DNA of 64,000 nucleotides from Solimonas sp. SE-A11 (GCF_030345715.1 NZ_JAUASX010000005.1:124001-188000), one strand, 5' to 3'; shown: positions 1 to 12,573, counted from the stretch's first letter. The notes: generated by a model from the letters alone, not told the origin. A program made the numbers and translations.

Positions 1-74
1 CGCTCAAGACACTCGTCCCGCCATGTTTGGCTCCCTGGAAGCGCCGTGACACCAGGAGCATGCCTCAAGCGGCC

Positions 75-830
75 TCAAGCGGCTGCCCCCCGGCTGAGGT
101 GCAGGGCATCGGCCGGCACATCGATATCGAAGCGCCAGCGGCCAATGCGCCCCGGCTGCTCGGCGGCGGGGCGCTGCAGGCGCAGGAATTCCTCGCGGGG
201 CATCTCCACAGCGCCCAGGCTGGTCAGGTGCGGTGAGCTGACCTGGCAGTCGATCAGGGCGAATTCCCAGGAATGGAGTTGCCGGCACAGCCAGTACAGG
301 GCGATCTTGGAGCCGTTGTCGGCGTGCGAGAACATCGACTCGCCGAAGAACGAGCGCCCCATCGCCACGCCGTAGAGGCCGCCGATGAGTTCGCCGTCTC
401 GCCAGACTTCCACGGAATGGCAGTGTCCGCCGCGGTGCAGTTCCAGGTAGGCACGCTTCATGTCGGCACCCAGCCAGGTGCCGCGTGACTTGGCCCGCGC
501 GCCGGAACAGGCCTCCACCACCTCCGGGAAGGCCAGGTCCAGGGTCACGGCGTAGTCGGCCCGCTCGACCGCCTTGCGGAAGGTGCGCGACAGCTTGATC
601 CCCTCGGGCAGCAGGACACTACGCGGATCGGGACACCACCACAGGATCGGTTCGTCCGGGTTGTACCAGGGGAAGATGCCCTGGGCGTAGGCGCGCAGCA
701 GGCGCACCGGCGACAGGTCGCCGCCGATCGCCAGGAGGCCATTGGGGTCGCGCATCGCCAAGTGCACCGGCGGGAAATGCTGGTGCGGGTTGCGCGGATC
801 CAGCCAGTGCAGGCGGATGGGATTATCCAT
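75..830 (-). CDS. aat: Leucyl/phenylalanyl-tRNA--protein transferase
   Basis: Transfers Leu or Phe from aminoacyl-tRNA to N-terminal Arg/Lys of proteins, making N-degrons for ClpS/ClpAP; cytoplasmic. The 251-residue product has the family signatures GGDLSP (about 36-41) and FPWYNPDEPILWWCPDPR (53-70), and its length fits the family. The ATG at 830 was chosen because family similarity begins there; the frame stays open upstream, but that part reads as shadow of the neighbouring acyltransferase gene. Only 2 bases separate it from the upstream acyltransferase gene, so the two are probably cotranscribed. In many gammaproteobacteria ate/bpt and infA follow; they would lie beyond the left edge. Confidence 0.95.
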   Translation of the reverse strand: MDNPIRLHWLDPRNPHQHFPPVHLAMRDPNGLLAIGGDLSPVRLLRAYAQGIFPWYNPDEPILWWCPDPRSVLLPEGIKLSRTFRKAVERADYAVTLDLAFPEVVEACSGARAKSRGTWLGADMKRAYLELHRGGHCHSVEVWRDGELIGGLYGVAMGRSFFGESMFSHADNGSKIALYWLCRQLHSWEFALIDCQVSSPHLTSLGAVEMPREEFLRLQRPAAEQPGRIGRWRFDIDVPADALHLSRGAAA

Positions 831-832
831 CT

Positions 833-1963
833 TTAGCTTGCGCCCTCCTTGTACGGAACGTGCCGCAGCAGCTCGGCATGGCGCAATTCTACAAAAGCCG
901 TCTCGCGTTGCAGGTGGGCTGCAACCGCCTTGTGCAGCCGCTCGTCGGCGAGCACATGGGCGGAGCGGGTGATCACCGGATCGAAGCCCCGGGCCAGCTT
1001 GTGCTCGCCCTGGGTGCCGGCGTCGTAGCGCCGCAGGCCCTGGGCGATGCTGTACTCGATGCCCTGGTAGTAGCAGGCCTCGAAGTGCAGGGCGTGGTAA
1101 CGGCCGGCGCTGCCCCAATGGCGGCCGTAAAGCGTGTCGCCGCCCTGCAGCGTCATCGCCATGGCCACCAGGCGTGGGCCGTCGTAGGCCAATGCAAAAC
1201 GCAAGGGGGTGTCGGGGCTGCTCCCGCAATCCTCCAGGAAGGGCAGGCTCAGGTAAGGGGCCTGGCCGCGTTCCTCATAGGTGTTGGCGTAGAGATCGAA
1301 AACCTCCGCCCATTCGGAAGCTCGCAGCTCATGGCCGCTGCGCCACTCGAAGCGGATACCGGCTTCCGCCACCCGCCGTCGCTCCTGGCGGACCTTCTTG
1401 CGCTTGTCGCTGGACAGGCGGGCCAGGAAGTCGTCGAAACCGCCGTAGCTCCGGTTGAACCAGTGGAATTGGATGTCCTGGCGCTCCAGCATGCCGGCCT
1501 CGCGCAGGAGGGCCTGATCGGGCTCCTCGGCGAACAGGGCATGCATGGAGGGGGCCCCCAGGCCGCGGCCCAGTTCGGCCAGGTGGCTTGCCAGCGCGGC
1601 CCGGGTCTCCTCGTCCCTGGCGCCCAGGCGCGGCCCTGTCGCGGGGGTGTAGGGGATGGCGCAGAGCAGCTTGGGGTAGTAGCGGCGTCCGATGCGCTGG
1701 CTGGCTTCGGCCCAGCCGAAATCGAACACGAATTCGCCGTAGGAATGCTGTTTCAGGTAGAGCGGGACGGCCCCGGCCAGCGTGCCGTCCTCGGTCTCGG
1801 CCAGAAGGTGGCAGGGTTCCCAGCCGCTGTCGCCGCCGACGCAACCGTGGCGCTCGAGGGCGGAAAGGAAGGAGTGCCGGGTGAAGGGGTAGCCCGGCGG
1901 GAACAGGGCGTCCCAGGCGGGCGCCGGCATCTCCGCGATGCGGCCAATCTGTCTCAGCCGCAT
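833..1963 (-). CDS. COG3146-type N-acyltransferase (GNAT/FemAB-like fold)
   Basis: A 376-residue cytoplasmic protein of the family often labelled 'peptidoglycan biosynthesis' or 'predicted N-acyltransferase' (COG3146). Seen: a long N-terminal half with GPRL and HALF stretches, the basic segment LSSDKRKKVRQERRRV, and a C-terminal GNAT-like half (LVAMAMTLQGGDTLYGRHWG, then YYQGIEYSIAQGLRRYDAGTQGEHK) typical of this group. Substrate unknown. Start ATG 1963 is chosen because an earlier in-frame start (2023) would run into the upstream gene. It sits between a small conserved protein and aat on the same strand with very short gaps, so an operon is likely. Confidence 0.8.
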   Translation of the reverse strand: MRLRQIGRIAEMPAPAWDALFPPGYPFTRHSFLSALERHGCVGGDSGWEPCHLLAETEDGTLAGAVPLYLKQHSYGEFVFDFGWAEASQRIGRRYYPKLLCAIPYTPATGPRLGARDEETRAALASHLAELGRGLGAPSMHALFAEEPDQALLREAGMLERQDIQFHWFNRSYGGFDDFLARLSSDKRKKVRQERRRVAEAGIRFEWRSGHELRASEWAEVFDLYANTYEERGQAPYLSLPFLEDCGSSPDTPLRFALAYDGPRLVAMAMTLQGGDTLYGRHWGSAGRYHALHFEACYYQGIEYSIAQGLRRYDAGTQGEHKLARGFDPVITRSAHVLADERLHKAVAAHLQRETAFVELRHAELLRHVPYKEGAS

Positions 1964-1977
1964 CGCGGGGGGAAGAG

Positions 1978-2310
1978 TTAGTGGAACGTCGGCGCGACCG
2001 TGGGAATGTTCTTCAGGGCCCACTGCACCACCGTATCGTGCTCGAAACGGGAGATCTGCTCGGCGTCCGACGGCGGGCCGGCCTCACGCAGGCGGCCGTC
2101 CTCGTCGAACACGATGCTGGCGCCGGAGGTCTGTACCTTGAGTTCGCCGCTGTCGGCACTGTCGTCCAGGGTCAGCTGGAGATAGCGCACGCGCAGGTCC
2201 GCCAACTCGGGCACGCTGCGCGTGCCGGCTGCGATCAGCGCCGCCTGGTCGGTCGAGAACTCACGAATCCCGCCCTCCGGGGTCAACACGAAATGCCTGG
2301 TCGTCGTCAT
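1978..2310 (-). CDS. Conserved hypothetical protein, 110 aa
   Basis: Small soluble protein starting [14 protein letters not shown]. No signal peptide, membrane segment or cysteine cluster is visible, and I do not recognise a named domain. The sequence is acidic and well-behaved (a beta-rich N-terminal half, an amphipathic C-terminal half ending [14 protein letters not shown]). ATG at 2310 is preferred over the much longer open frame upstream because the upstream stretch overlaps the divergent ftsK promoter region and has no coding character. First gene of the -strand aat operon. Confidence 0.65.
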   Translation of the reverse strand: MTTTRHFVLTPEGGIREFSTDQAALIAAGTRSVPELADLRVRYLQLTLDDSADSGELKVQTSGASIVFDEDGRLREAGPPSDAEQISRFEHDTVVQWALKNIPTVAPTFH

Positions 2311-2452
2311 GGTGCTTTCACCTGTCTTTTCGCTACCTGTAGGTTGGACCTCGTTGCAATATGAAGGTTTGACTCCGGTTTTCAAGGGCACCGGCGGCCC
2401 GACGGATGGCACGCTATCATTCACCGATGGCCCGTACCGACCGACTGTCCTG

Positions 2453-4891
2453 ATGTTCCGAAGCAAATCCCAAGCCACCGACGAAGCCGCCGGGCCCAGC
2501 TGGCTGGAGCGCCTCCCACGTGAGGCGGCCATGCTGGCCTGCCTGGGGCTGTCCCTGTTCCTGCTGGTCACCCTGGTGTCCTACAGCCCCAATGACCCGG
2601 GCTGGTCCTCCTCCGGCACCCTGGAGCCGATCCGCAACCTGGCCGGCAGCGTCGGCGCCTGGCTGGCGGACGTGCTGCTGTCGCTGTTCGGGTATGTGGC
2701 CTTCCTGCTGCCCTGGGCGGTGATGCTGATGGGTATCCGCATCTTCCAGGCCCAGACCGAGGACGATGCGGCAATCCCGCGCGGCATCCGCGTGGCGGCC
2801 TGGATCCTGATGCTGATCAGCCTGGCCGGCCTTTGCGCCCTGCATGTCGGTGCCTCGCATAGCTGGGCGCCGCAGGGCGCAGGCGGCATCGGCGGGCAGG
2901 CACTGGCCCAACTGCTCGAGGGCGCCCTGAAGGCTTTCGGCGCGACGCTGCTGCTGCTGACCCTGTTCCTGGCCAGCGCCCCGTTCGCCCTGGCGTTCTC
3001 CTGGCTATCCCTGCTGGACCGGCTCGGTGCCTGGGCCTTGCGCAGTGCCCAGCGCCTGCGCGAAGGGCGTGTGCCGCCCCCGGCCGCGGATTCTGTCCCC
3101 GGGTTTCCCGAGGAAGAGAGCCGGGCGCCCGAGCAGCGCCCGCTGGACAGCTTCCTGGTGCCGGAGGAGCCTCCGGCGCGCGAGAAGCGCAAGCGCAAGA
3201 TTCCGGTGCTGTCGGCGGTCGGCACAGAGGAAGAACAGTTCGACCTGCTGCCGGCGCCCCCGCCGGAGCCGATCGAGCTGGAGCCGATGGAATCGCTGGA
3301 GCCCCTGGAGGCGCCGCCCCCGCGCGCGCCCAGGCCGGTGGTAGCCAGCAAGCCGAAGAAGGTGGAGAAGGCCGACGTGCCGGCCTTCGAGGGCAATCCG
3401 CTGCCGCCGCTGTCGATGCTGGACCCGCCCAGGCCCAGCGGCCGGCAGTACACGCCGGACGAACTGGAGCGGCTGTCACGTGACGTGGAACGTCACTTGG
3501 CGTCATTCGGCGTCAAGGTCCAGGTGGTCAATGCCACGCCGGGCCCGGTCATCACCCGTTTCGAGATGCAGCCGGCACCGGGCGTGAAGGGCTCCCAGAT
3601 CACCAACCTGTCGCGCGACCTGGCTCGCTCGCTGTCGGTGTCCAGCGTGCGCGTGATCGAGGTCATCGAAGGCAAGTCGGTCATCGGCCTGGAGCTGCCC
3701 AACCAGAAGCGCGAGATGGTGGTGCTGCGCGAGATCCTGGATTCCTCCAGCTATCGCAACATCGCCTCGCCACTGACCATCTGCCTGGGCAAGGACATCG
3801 CCGGCCACCCGGTATCGGTGGACCTGGCCAAGATGCCGCACCTGCTGGTAGCCGGTACCACCGGTTCGGGCAAGTCGGTGGCGATCAACGCCATGATCCT
3901 CTCGATGCTGTTCAAGGCGACCAAGGAGCAGGTGCGCTTCATCTTCATCGATCCGAAGATGCTGGAGCTGTCGGTCTACGAGGCGATCCCGCACCTGCTG
4001 ACGCCGGTGGTCACCGACATGAAGGACGCCGCCAACGCGCTGCGCTGGTGTGTCGCCGAGATGGAGCGGCGCTATCGCCTGATGTCCGCGCTTGGCGTGC
4101 GCAACCTGGCGGGCCTCAACAAGAAGATCCAGGATGCCCGCGACTCTGGCGAGCCGATCCGCGATCCGCTGGCACGTGCGCCGGAGCTGTTCGACGAGGA
4201 ACTGCCGCCGTTCGCCCCCAGCGTGCTGGAGGAGATGCCGCACATCGTCATCATCATCGACGAGCTCGCCGACATGATGATGGTGGTGGGCAAGAAGGTG
4301 GAGGAGCTGATCGCCCGTCTGGCGCAGAAGGCCCGCGCCGCTGGCATCCACCTGATCGTGGCCACGCAGCGCCCGAGCGTGGACGTCATCACCGGCCTGA
4401 TCAAGGCCAACATTCCCTCGCGCCTGGCCTTCCAGGTAGCCTCGCGCATCGACTCGCGCACGATCCTGGACGAGATGGGCGCCGAGACCCTGCTGGGCCA
4501 CGGCGACGGTCTGTTCCGCCCGATTGGCGCCAACCGCCTGGATCGCGTGCACGGCGCCTTCGTGGACGACCACGAGGTGCACAAGGTGGTGGCCTATCTC
4601 AAGCAGGTGGGGCCGCCGCAGTACATCGAGGACATCTGCGCCGACGAGGCGCCGGCGCCGGGCGAGGGCGGTGGCGGCGGTGACGACGCCGAGGCCGATC
4701 CGCTTTACGACCAGGCGGTGGCGCTGGTCCTGGAGACGCGCAAGGCCAGCGTGAGCTGGGTGCAGCGCCGCCTGAAGATCGGCTACAACCGTGCGGCGCG
4801 CATGGTGGAGCAGATGGAGGCGGCTGGGATCGTGGGGCCGAGTGGGCCTGGCGGTAACCGGGACATCCTGACGCCTGGTAGCCGCGATTGA
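2453..4891 (+). CDS. ftsK: DNA translocase FtsK
   Basis: Septum-anchored motor that pumps chromosome ends and activates XerCD at dif. The 812-residue product has N-terminal transmembrane helices (from about residue 25 to 190), a short Pro/Glu-rich linker (about 220-310), the RecA-like motor with Walker A GTTGSGKS (468-475) and Walker B ([10 protein letters not shown] near 600), and the C-terminal gamma winged helix that reads KOPS (…[15 protein letters not shown]…). The linker is short, as in SpoIIIE/Xanthomonad FtsK rather than E. coli. ATG 2453 (MFRSKSQ) was chosen: the upstream in-frame region overlaps the divergent gene's leader. lolA, rarA and serS follow, the usual order. Confidence 0.95.
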   Translation: MFRSKSQATDEAAGPSWLERLPREAAMLACLGLSLFLLVTLVSYSPNDPGWSSSGTLEPIRNLAGSVGAWLADVLLSLFGYVAFLLPWAVMLMGIRIFQAQTEDDAAIPRGIRVAAWILMLISLAGLCALHVGASHSWAPQGAGGIGGQALAQLLEGALKAFGATLLLLTLFLASAPFALAFSWLSLLDRLGAWALRSAQRLREGRVPPPAADSVPGFPEEESRAPEQRPLDSFLVPEEPPAREKRKRKIPVLSAVGTEEEQFDLLPAPPPEPIELEPMESLEPLEAPPPRAPRPVVASKPKKVEKADVPAFEGNPLPPLSMLDPPRPSGRQYTPDELERLSRDVERHLASFGVKVQVVNATPGPVITRFEMQPAPGVKGSQITNLSRDLARSLSVSSVRVIEVIEGKSVIGLELPNQKREMVVLREILDSSSYRNIASPLTICLGKDIAGHPVSVDLAKMPHLLVAGTTGSGKSVAINAMILSMLFKATKEQVRFIFIDPKMLELSVYEAIPHLLTPVVTDMKDAANALRWCVAEMERRYRLMSALGVRNLAGLNKKIQDARDSGEPIRDPLARAPELFDEELPPFAPSVLEEMPHIVIIIDELADMMMVVGKKVEELIARLAQKARAAGIHLIVATQRPSVDVITGLIKANIPSRLAFQVASRIDSRTILDEMGAETLLGHGDGLFRPIGANRLDRVHGAFVDDHEVHKVVAYLKQVGPPQYIEDICADEAPAPGEGGGGGDDAEADPLYDQAVALVLETRKASVSWVQRRLKIGYNRAARMVEQMEAAGIVGPSGPGGNRDILTPGSRD

Positions 4892-4897
4892 TGTGTT

Positions 4898-4923
4898 CCC
4901 TCTCCCCGCGCGCGGGGAGAGGG
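4898..4923. repeat. Perfect 26-base palindrome (CCCTCTCCCC-type repeat)
   Basis: Immediately after the ftsK stop. Two perfectly complementary 13-base arms, CCCTCTCCCCGCG and CGCGGGGAGAGGG, meet without a spacer, followed by a GGTGAGGGG tail. This matches a dispersed extragenic repeat type common in proteobacteria. It could act as an mRNA 3'-end stabiliser or terminator-like hairpin for ftsK, but there is no T-run. Confidence 0.75.
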
Positions 4924-5009
4924 CTAGGGTGAGGGGCGCGTGCTTTTCGTGACTAGCTGAAGCTGGGATGCCGGCGACTACGCCGGTCAGGTGTCATGGA
5001 CCTGTGAGG

Positions 5010-5300
5010 GTTGGTTTCGCCTAAGGGCAAGTTACTTTTCTTTGCGTGTCCAAAGAAAAGTAACCAAAAGAAGCGACACCCTCCATCCGCGGCCCCGCTT
5101 TGGCGGGGCAACCTGCCTGGCGGTCGCGCGCGATAGGTCGGACACACAGGCCATCCATGGCCTGCGTGTCCTCGGCCGGACGTCCTGTCCGGCTCGACGC
5201 TGCGCCCGACCACCAGGCGGGCGCTTCTGGAAGTGGCCCGAGCGTCAAAAGCATTCGCTGTCGCTCATCAAGATTTGGATTCAGAACCGATTCAGGGCGT
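5010..5300. repeat. Multi-hairpin intergenic repeat between ftsK and lolA
   Basis: The 451-base gap 4892-5342 holds no convincing gene. It contains a series of inverted repeats: a 14-bp perfect stem (GTTACTTTTCTTTG at 5031-5044 with its complement 5051-5064), a 7-bp GCCCCGC stem (5092-5109), an imperfect stem around CAGGCCAT (5141-5170), and a 7-bp GCCGGAC stem (5175-5193). The first motif is typical of a dispersed repeat found in Xanthomonad-like genomes. Outer limits are approximate. Small open frames across it follow the repeat and are not called. Confidence 0.7.
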
Positions 5301-5342
5301 AGTTACATACTGGAGCTGTCATTTTTGAACGGAATCACCACC

Positions 5343-5962
5343 ATGAAGCTTCGCCTTTTCGCCGCCCTGCTGGGCCTGGCCGCCGCGCTGCCTGCGCAGG
5401 CGGACGATCCCCAGGTCACGCTGCGCAAGTTCGTGGACGGCGTGCAGACGCTGACGGCGGACTTCAGCCAGGTGCAGACGGACGAGGGGGGCAAGGTCAC
5501 CGGCAGTAGTTCCGGCAAGCTGGCGCTGTCGCGGCCGGGCAAGTTCCGCTGGACCTACGAGAAGCCCTACAGCCAGCTGATGATCTGCGACGGCAAGCGC
5601 ATCTGGCTCTACGATCCGGACCTGGCACAGGTCACGGTGCGTTCGGCCGAGCAGGCGCTCAACGGCACGCCGGCAGCGCTGTTGTCGCAGAAGGCGCTGC
5701 TGTCGGACGCCTACACGCTGCAGGACGGCGGCACCGAGAACGGCGCCAGCGTCGTGCGCCTGCTGCCCAAGTCATCCGAGGGCGACTTCAAGTCGATCGA
5801 GCTGTGGCTGGCCAATGGCGTGCCGCAGCGCATGCGTTTCCATGATCAATTGGGTGGGCGCACGGACATTCGCTTCACGGCGATCAGGTCCAATACCAAG
5901 CTGGACGCGGCGCAGTTCAATTTCACCCCGCCCAAGGGCGTCGAAGTGGTGGACGGGGGCGG

Positions 5963-5966
<4 letters not shown>
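5343..5966 (+). CDS. lolA: Outer-membrane lipoprotein carrier protein LolA
   Basis: Periplasmic chaperone that accepts lipoproteins from LolCDE and hands them to LolB. The 207-residue precursor begins with a clear signal peptide (MKLRLFAALLGLAAALPAQA, cleavage near residue 20), followed by the LolA fold: DFSQVQTDEGG, GKLALSRPGKFRWTYEKPY, IWLYDPDLAQVTV, and the C-terminal RFTAIRSNTKLDAAQFNFTPP. ATG 5343 is preferred since it starts the signal peptide. Its stop overlaps the rarA start by 4 bases (ATGA), indicating translational coupling. Confidence 0.95.
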
Positions 5967-9029
<3,063 letters not shown>

Positions 9030-9041
9030 ACCCGGCGTGCT

Positions 9042-9115
9042 TGCACCCCGGAGACTTGCTCTCCAGGGTGCAGCCAACAAAAAAGCCCGCAGCATGAGCT
9101 GCGGGCCTTTTTGTT
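9042..9115. terminator. Double hairpin, second one a bidirectional intrinsic terminator
   Basis: First hairpin 9042-9072: 12 paired bases (TGCACCC…GGGTGCA and GGAGA/TCTCC) with one C-A mismatch. Second hairpin: GCCCGCAGC (9085-9093), loop ATGA, GCTGCGGGC (9098-9106), flanked by an A-run on the left (from 9079) and a T-run on the right (9108-9112). It can terminate serS on + and the exported-protein gene on -. Confidence 0.88.
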
Positions 9116-9128
9116 GAAGCCAGGAAGC

Positions 9129-9326
9129 TTACTTCTCTTCCTTCTTGCTCTCTTCGACGGCGTCCTTGTCGTTGCGAGCGGCGTCGGAGGCCTTGACGGT
9201 GCCGAGCGTGATGACGACGCTGCCGCTGGACTGGAAACCGCCGAGGGTGGTCGGGGCTTTGCCGGCGAACGCAGCGCTGGAAACCACCGCCAGAGAGGCG
9301 GCGAGCAGCAGGTTACGGATGTTCAT
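9129..9326 (-). CDS. Small exported protein, 65 aa, unknown function
   Basis: Begins MNIRNLLLAASLAVVSSAAFA, a textbook Sec signal peptide with an AxA cleavage site near residue 21, leaving a mature peptide of about 44 residues with a beta-prone core (GGFQSSGSVVITLGTVKASD) and a charged Lys/Glu tail (NDKDAVEESKKEEK). No family recognised. ATG 9326 is chosen as the signal-peptide start; a longer frame start (9404) would add a non-signal extension overlapping the upstream gene. It lies 28 bases behind the barrel-like protein on the same strand, so the two are probably a bicistronic unit. Confidence 0.7.
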   Translation of the reverse strand: MNIRNLLLAASLAVVSSAAFAGKAPTTLGGFQSSGSVVITLGTVKASDAARNDKDAVEESKKEEK

Positions 9327-9354
9327 GTCGAATACCTCGCGGTCAAGCAGGTTT

Positions 9355-10140
9355 TTAGAAACGGAAGGTGTAGCCCAGAGCGCCACCGAATTCGGTGTCG
9401 TCACCGAACTGAGCGCCCTGGTTCTCGCCGGTCACGTTCAGTGCGCCCAGCGTGAGTACCAGCGGGATCGAGCGCAGCGGAACGGCCGAGATACCCAGGT
9501 TCAGGGCGCTGCCGGTCCAGTCGCTGATCAGCGAGAGCTGCGGGTGCACGTACAGGGCCAGGCCGCCGAACACGTTGGCGCCCGTGTCACCGTTGTCGTT
9601 GAAACGGTTGTCGCCGATGCCCAGGTTCACGGCCAGCGGCATGCTTCCCAGGCTGAAGAACTTGGTGCCCACGGCGTAGACGCTCGACGTCCCGGTCTTG
9701 GCCCGGCCCCAGCGGCCGACGTTCTCGACGCCCACGGCGAAGGCGGCGTTGCCGGGCAGGTTGGTGTGGAGCTTCAGTGCAAAGGCGCCATCATCGCCGA
9801 AATCGTTGCGCAGGCTGATGACGTCCACGACGGCTTCCAGGCCGACATACTTGTCTGCATCGCCGAGGCCGACGACCAGGGCAGCGGAACCGTCGACATC
9901 GTCGGCGGCGGTGTTCGGGAGCGTCTGGCCGCCGACGCCGATGCCGATGTCGCCCCAGCTGGCGCCGAAGCCGATCGGCGAGCCGATCGAAAGACCGGGC
10001 GCGGCGACGGCCGGAGCATTGGTGGCGCCGGAAGCAGCGGCGGAAGACTGAGCAGTGGCCACGCCGCTGGACAGAACGCCAGCGACGAGGGCGCTAGCAG
10101 CGAGGACGGTTTTGACGTTGGTGGAGCGTTCGGAACGCAT
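9355..10140 (-). CDS. Putative outer-membrane beta-barrel protein
   Basis: 261 residues with an N-terminal signal peptide (VKTVLAASALVAGVLSSGVATA, cleavage near residue 30), an Ala/Ser-rich linker, then alternating short strands rich in Gly and aromatic residues, ending …GGALGYTFRF; a terminal Phe is the usual BamA-recognition end of outer-membrane barrels. No named family recognised. Strong ribosome site AAGGGG before ATG 10140. The 259-base upstream gap (10141-10399) holds its leader/promoter and a weak GCTTCAC hairpin (10365-10382), but no other gene that I can see. Confidence 0.7.
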   Translation of the reverse strand: MRSERSTNVKTVLAASALVAGVLSSGVATAQSSAAASGATNAPAVAAPGLSIGSPIGFGASWGDIGIGVGGQTLPNTAADDVDGSAALVVGLGDADKYVGLEAVVDVISLRNDFGDDGAFALKLHTNLPGNAAFAVGVENVGRWGRAKTGTSSVYAVGTKFFSLGSMPLAVNLGIGDNRFNDNGDTGANVFGGLALYVHPQLSLISDWTGSALNLGISAVPLRSIPLVLTLGALNVTGENQGAQFGDDTEFGGALGYTFRF

Positions 10141-10399
10141 GTTGTAATCCCCTTGAAATTGCTTAAGACCCTATTCAAAGCGTTCCGCTGTGCGGATGCC
10201 TTAAAAAATTAAAGCACATTCTTACGGCGAATGCGAGCTCGGTGCCCCCCTTTTTGGGTTGTATGAACAGAGGGTTAGCACCTGAACAGCCGATGAACGA
10301 ATTGCCCAGGCAGCACCGAAACGGAGCATGGCCGGCACGACGGGTCGAGTCTAGGCGATTACGTGCTTCACGCCTGTGAAGCGCGTCATGGTTCGAGCC

Positions 10400-10894
10400 T
10401 CAGGATGCCCTGCGACGGAGCACCGTCAGGGCGCCGTCGGCCGCCGGCTGGTAGGCCAGGCCGAAGTCCTCGAAGGCCTTGAGGCAGACCTGGGGATCCT
10501 GGTCCGCGCGCAATTCGAAGCCATTGATGCCGCAACGGGCCATGCTGTGCAACTGGTCGCGCACCACGGCGCCTCCGCTGGCGCGGACTTCGCCCCGGTA
10601 GCCATAGCGGTCGCGCAGGACCCGGGCCTGGGAATAGGCGCGGCCGTCGGCGAAGCCCGGGAATTCCAGGTTGATCAGGGGGCGATCGGATATCTCCGCC
10701 CAGATATCTTCCACGTTGACCGTGTTGGGGATGCGCACGCCCACTTCCAGGCCGGGGCCACGCAACTCTGCGGCGTCCTTGCGCCAGCGCTCCAGGCTCA
10801 CGATGAGCTTGCCCGAGGCAGGCGGGGCGGCGTCGTCGGCCAGTAGGGGGAAGTCGTGCTCGACCAGCTGCTGGTCGCGGATCAGGTGGGTCAT
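10400..10894 (-). CDS. DUF934 family protein (sulfite-reduction associated)
   Basis: 164-residue cytoplasmic protein of the DUF934 family (COG3749), regularly encoded next to single-subunit sulfite reductases and thought to assist sulfite reduction; its biochemical role is unproven. Seen: NLEFPGFADGRAYSQARVLRDRYGYRGEVRASG, the most conserved block of the family, and the C-terminal segment FELRADQDPQVCLKAFEDF. It starts 8 bases after the cysI stop on the same strand, so it is cotranscribed with cysI. Confidence 0.88.
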   Translation of the reverse strand: MTHLIRDQQLVEHDFPLLADDAAPPASGKLIVSLERWRKDAAELRGPGLEVGVRIPNTVNVEDIWAEISDRPLINLEFPGFADGRAYSQARVLRDRYGYRGEVRASGGAVVRDQLHSMARCGINGFELRADQDPQVCLKAFEDFGLAYQPAADGALTVLRRRAS

Positions 10895-10902
10895 GGGAAA
10901 GC

Positions 10903-12573
10903 TCAGGCCGCCACGGCTTCGTCGGCGTACAGGCGGGTCTTGAAGGGCGTCATGCCGACGCGGCGGTAGGTCTGGAGGAAGGTCTCGTCCTCGCTGGAGC
11001 GCTGGTCGAGGTAGACCTCGATGATGCGCTCCACCGCCTGCACGATGTGCGCACGGTCGAAGGACGGGCCAGTGCGGTCGCCCAGCGTGGCGTCGTTCTC
11101 GGCGGAGCCGCCCAGCGTCACCTGGTACCACTCCTCGCCCTTCTTGTCGACGCCGAGGATGCCAATGTGGCCCACCGTATGGTGGCCGCAACCGTTCATG
11201 CAACCGGACATCTTGATCTTCATCTCGCCGATGTCGTAGAGATCGTCCATCGACTCGAAGGCATCGGTGATCTCGTCCGACACGCCGATGGAGCCGGCGT
11301 TGGCCAGCGAGCAGAAATCCAGGCCTGGGCAGCAGATCAGGTCGGTCAGCAGGCCGATGTTCGGCGTGGCCAGGCCCTGGGCCCTGAGCGCCTTCCAGAC
11401 CGCGTACACGTCCTGCTGGCGCACCTCGGCCAGGACCAGGTTCTGGTCATGGGTGGAGCGGATCTCGCTGAAGCTGTAGTCGTCGGCGAGCTGTGCCACG
11501 AGCTCCATCTGCTCGGCGGTGATGTCACCCGGGGCTACACCCGGCGCCTTCAGCGACACGAACACGGCCTTGTAGCCGGGCACGCGGTGCCCCTTGACGT
11601 TGCGCTTCACGAAGGCGGCAAAGGCCGAGTCCGCTGCCACGGCGGCGTCGAAGCTGGTGTCGGCGTCACTGCCGGCCACATAGGGGTGCGCGTCGAAGTG
11701 CGCGGCGATACGGTCGAAGTCGGCGCGCGTCAGCTTCAGCTCGCCGTCACGGATCTTGGCCCACTCGGCCTCCACCAGCTCGGTGAACTTGGCCGGGCCG
11801 GTTTCCTTGACCAGGATCTTGATGCGCGCCTTGTAGATGTTGTCGCGGCGGCCCAGGCGGTTGTACACGCGCAGGATCGCCTCGAGGTAGGACAGCAGGT
11901 CCATCTCGGGCAGGAAGTCGCGGATCTTCGGGGCCACGATCGGCGTGCGGCCCAGGCCGCCGCCGGCGTAGATCGAATAGCCCAGCTCGCCTTGCTCGTT
12001 GCGCACGATGAACACGCCGATGTCGTGCAGTCGCGTGGCCGCACGGTCGGTTTCGGAGGCGCAGAAGGCGATCTTGAACTTGCGCGGCAGCCAGTTGAAC
12101 TCGGGATGGAACGTGGCCCACTGGCGGGTGATCTCGCAGTAGGGACGCGGGTCCACCAGCTCGTCGGCGGCAACGCCGGCCAGGTGATCCGTGGTGATGT
12201 TGCGGATGCAGTTGCCGGAGGTCTGGATCGCGTGCATCTGCACGCTGGCCAGATCCGCAAGGATGTCGGGTACCGTCTCCAGCTTCGGCCAGTTGTACTG
12301 GATGTTCTGTCGCGTGGTGAAGTGACCGTAGTTCTTGTCGTACTTGCGCGCGATATGACCCAGCATGCGCATCTGCCTGGACGAGATCAGGCCATAGGGG
12401 ATGCTGACACGCAGCATCGGCGCGAAGCGCTGCACGTACAGGCCATTGCGCAGGCGCAGGCTGCGGAACTCGTCATCGGGGAGTTGCCCGGCGAGGAAAC
12501 GCTCGGTCTGGCCGCGGAACTGTGCAACGCGGTCGTCCACCAGCTGCTGGTCGAAAGAATCGTAACGGTACAT
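10903..12573 (-). CDS. cysI: Sulfite reductase hemoprotein (nitrite/sulfite reductase family)
   Basis: Reduces sulfite to sulfide with a coupled siroheme-[4Fe-4S] centre. The 556-residue protein has the cluster ligands C415-x5-C421 (CPGLDFC) and C458-x3-C462 (CMNGC), the ferredoxin-like half-domain LRVSIPYG, and siroheme-binding basic stretches (TTRQNIQYNW; NCIRNITTDH). No cysJ flavoprotein lies beside it, so the electron donor is probably a ferredoxin or a distant reductase. It is followed by DUF934; the CysB-type regulator lies just upstream on the same strand, and siroheme synthase is 2 kb away, a coherent sulfur locus. Confidence 0.93.
   Translation of the reverse strand: MYRYDSFDQQLVDDRVAQFRGQTERFLAGQLPDDEFRSLRLRNGLYVQRFAPMLRVSIPYGLISSRQMRMLGHIARKYDKNYGHFTTRQNIQYNWPKLETVPDILADLASVQMHAIQTSGNCIRNITTDHLAGVAADELVDPRPYCEITRQWATFHPEFNWLPRKFKIAFCASETDRAATRLHDIGVFIVRNEQGELGYSIYAGGGLGRTPIVAPKIRDFLPEMDLLSYLEAILRVYNRLGRRDNIYKARIKILVKETGPAKFTELVEAEWAKIRDGELKLTRADFDRIAAHFDAHPYVAGSDADTSFDAAVAADSAFAAFVKRNVKGHRVPGYKAVFVSLKAPGVAPGDITAEQMELVAQLADDYSFSEIRSTHDQNLVLAEVRQQDVYAVWKALRAQGLATPNIGLLTDLICCPGLDFCSLANAGSIGVSDEITDAFESMDDLYDIGEMKIKMSGCMNGCGHHTVGHIGILGVDKKGEEWYQVTLGGSAENDATLGDRTGPSFDRAHIVQAVERIIEVYLDQRSSEDETFLQTYRRVGMTPFKTRLYADEAVAA

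Noticed and set aside
4898-5342. Short protein frames across the ftsK-lolA gap
   Set aside because: They follow the repeat hairpins and have no ribosome site or family support.
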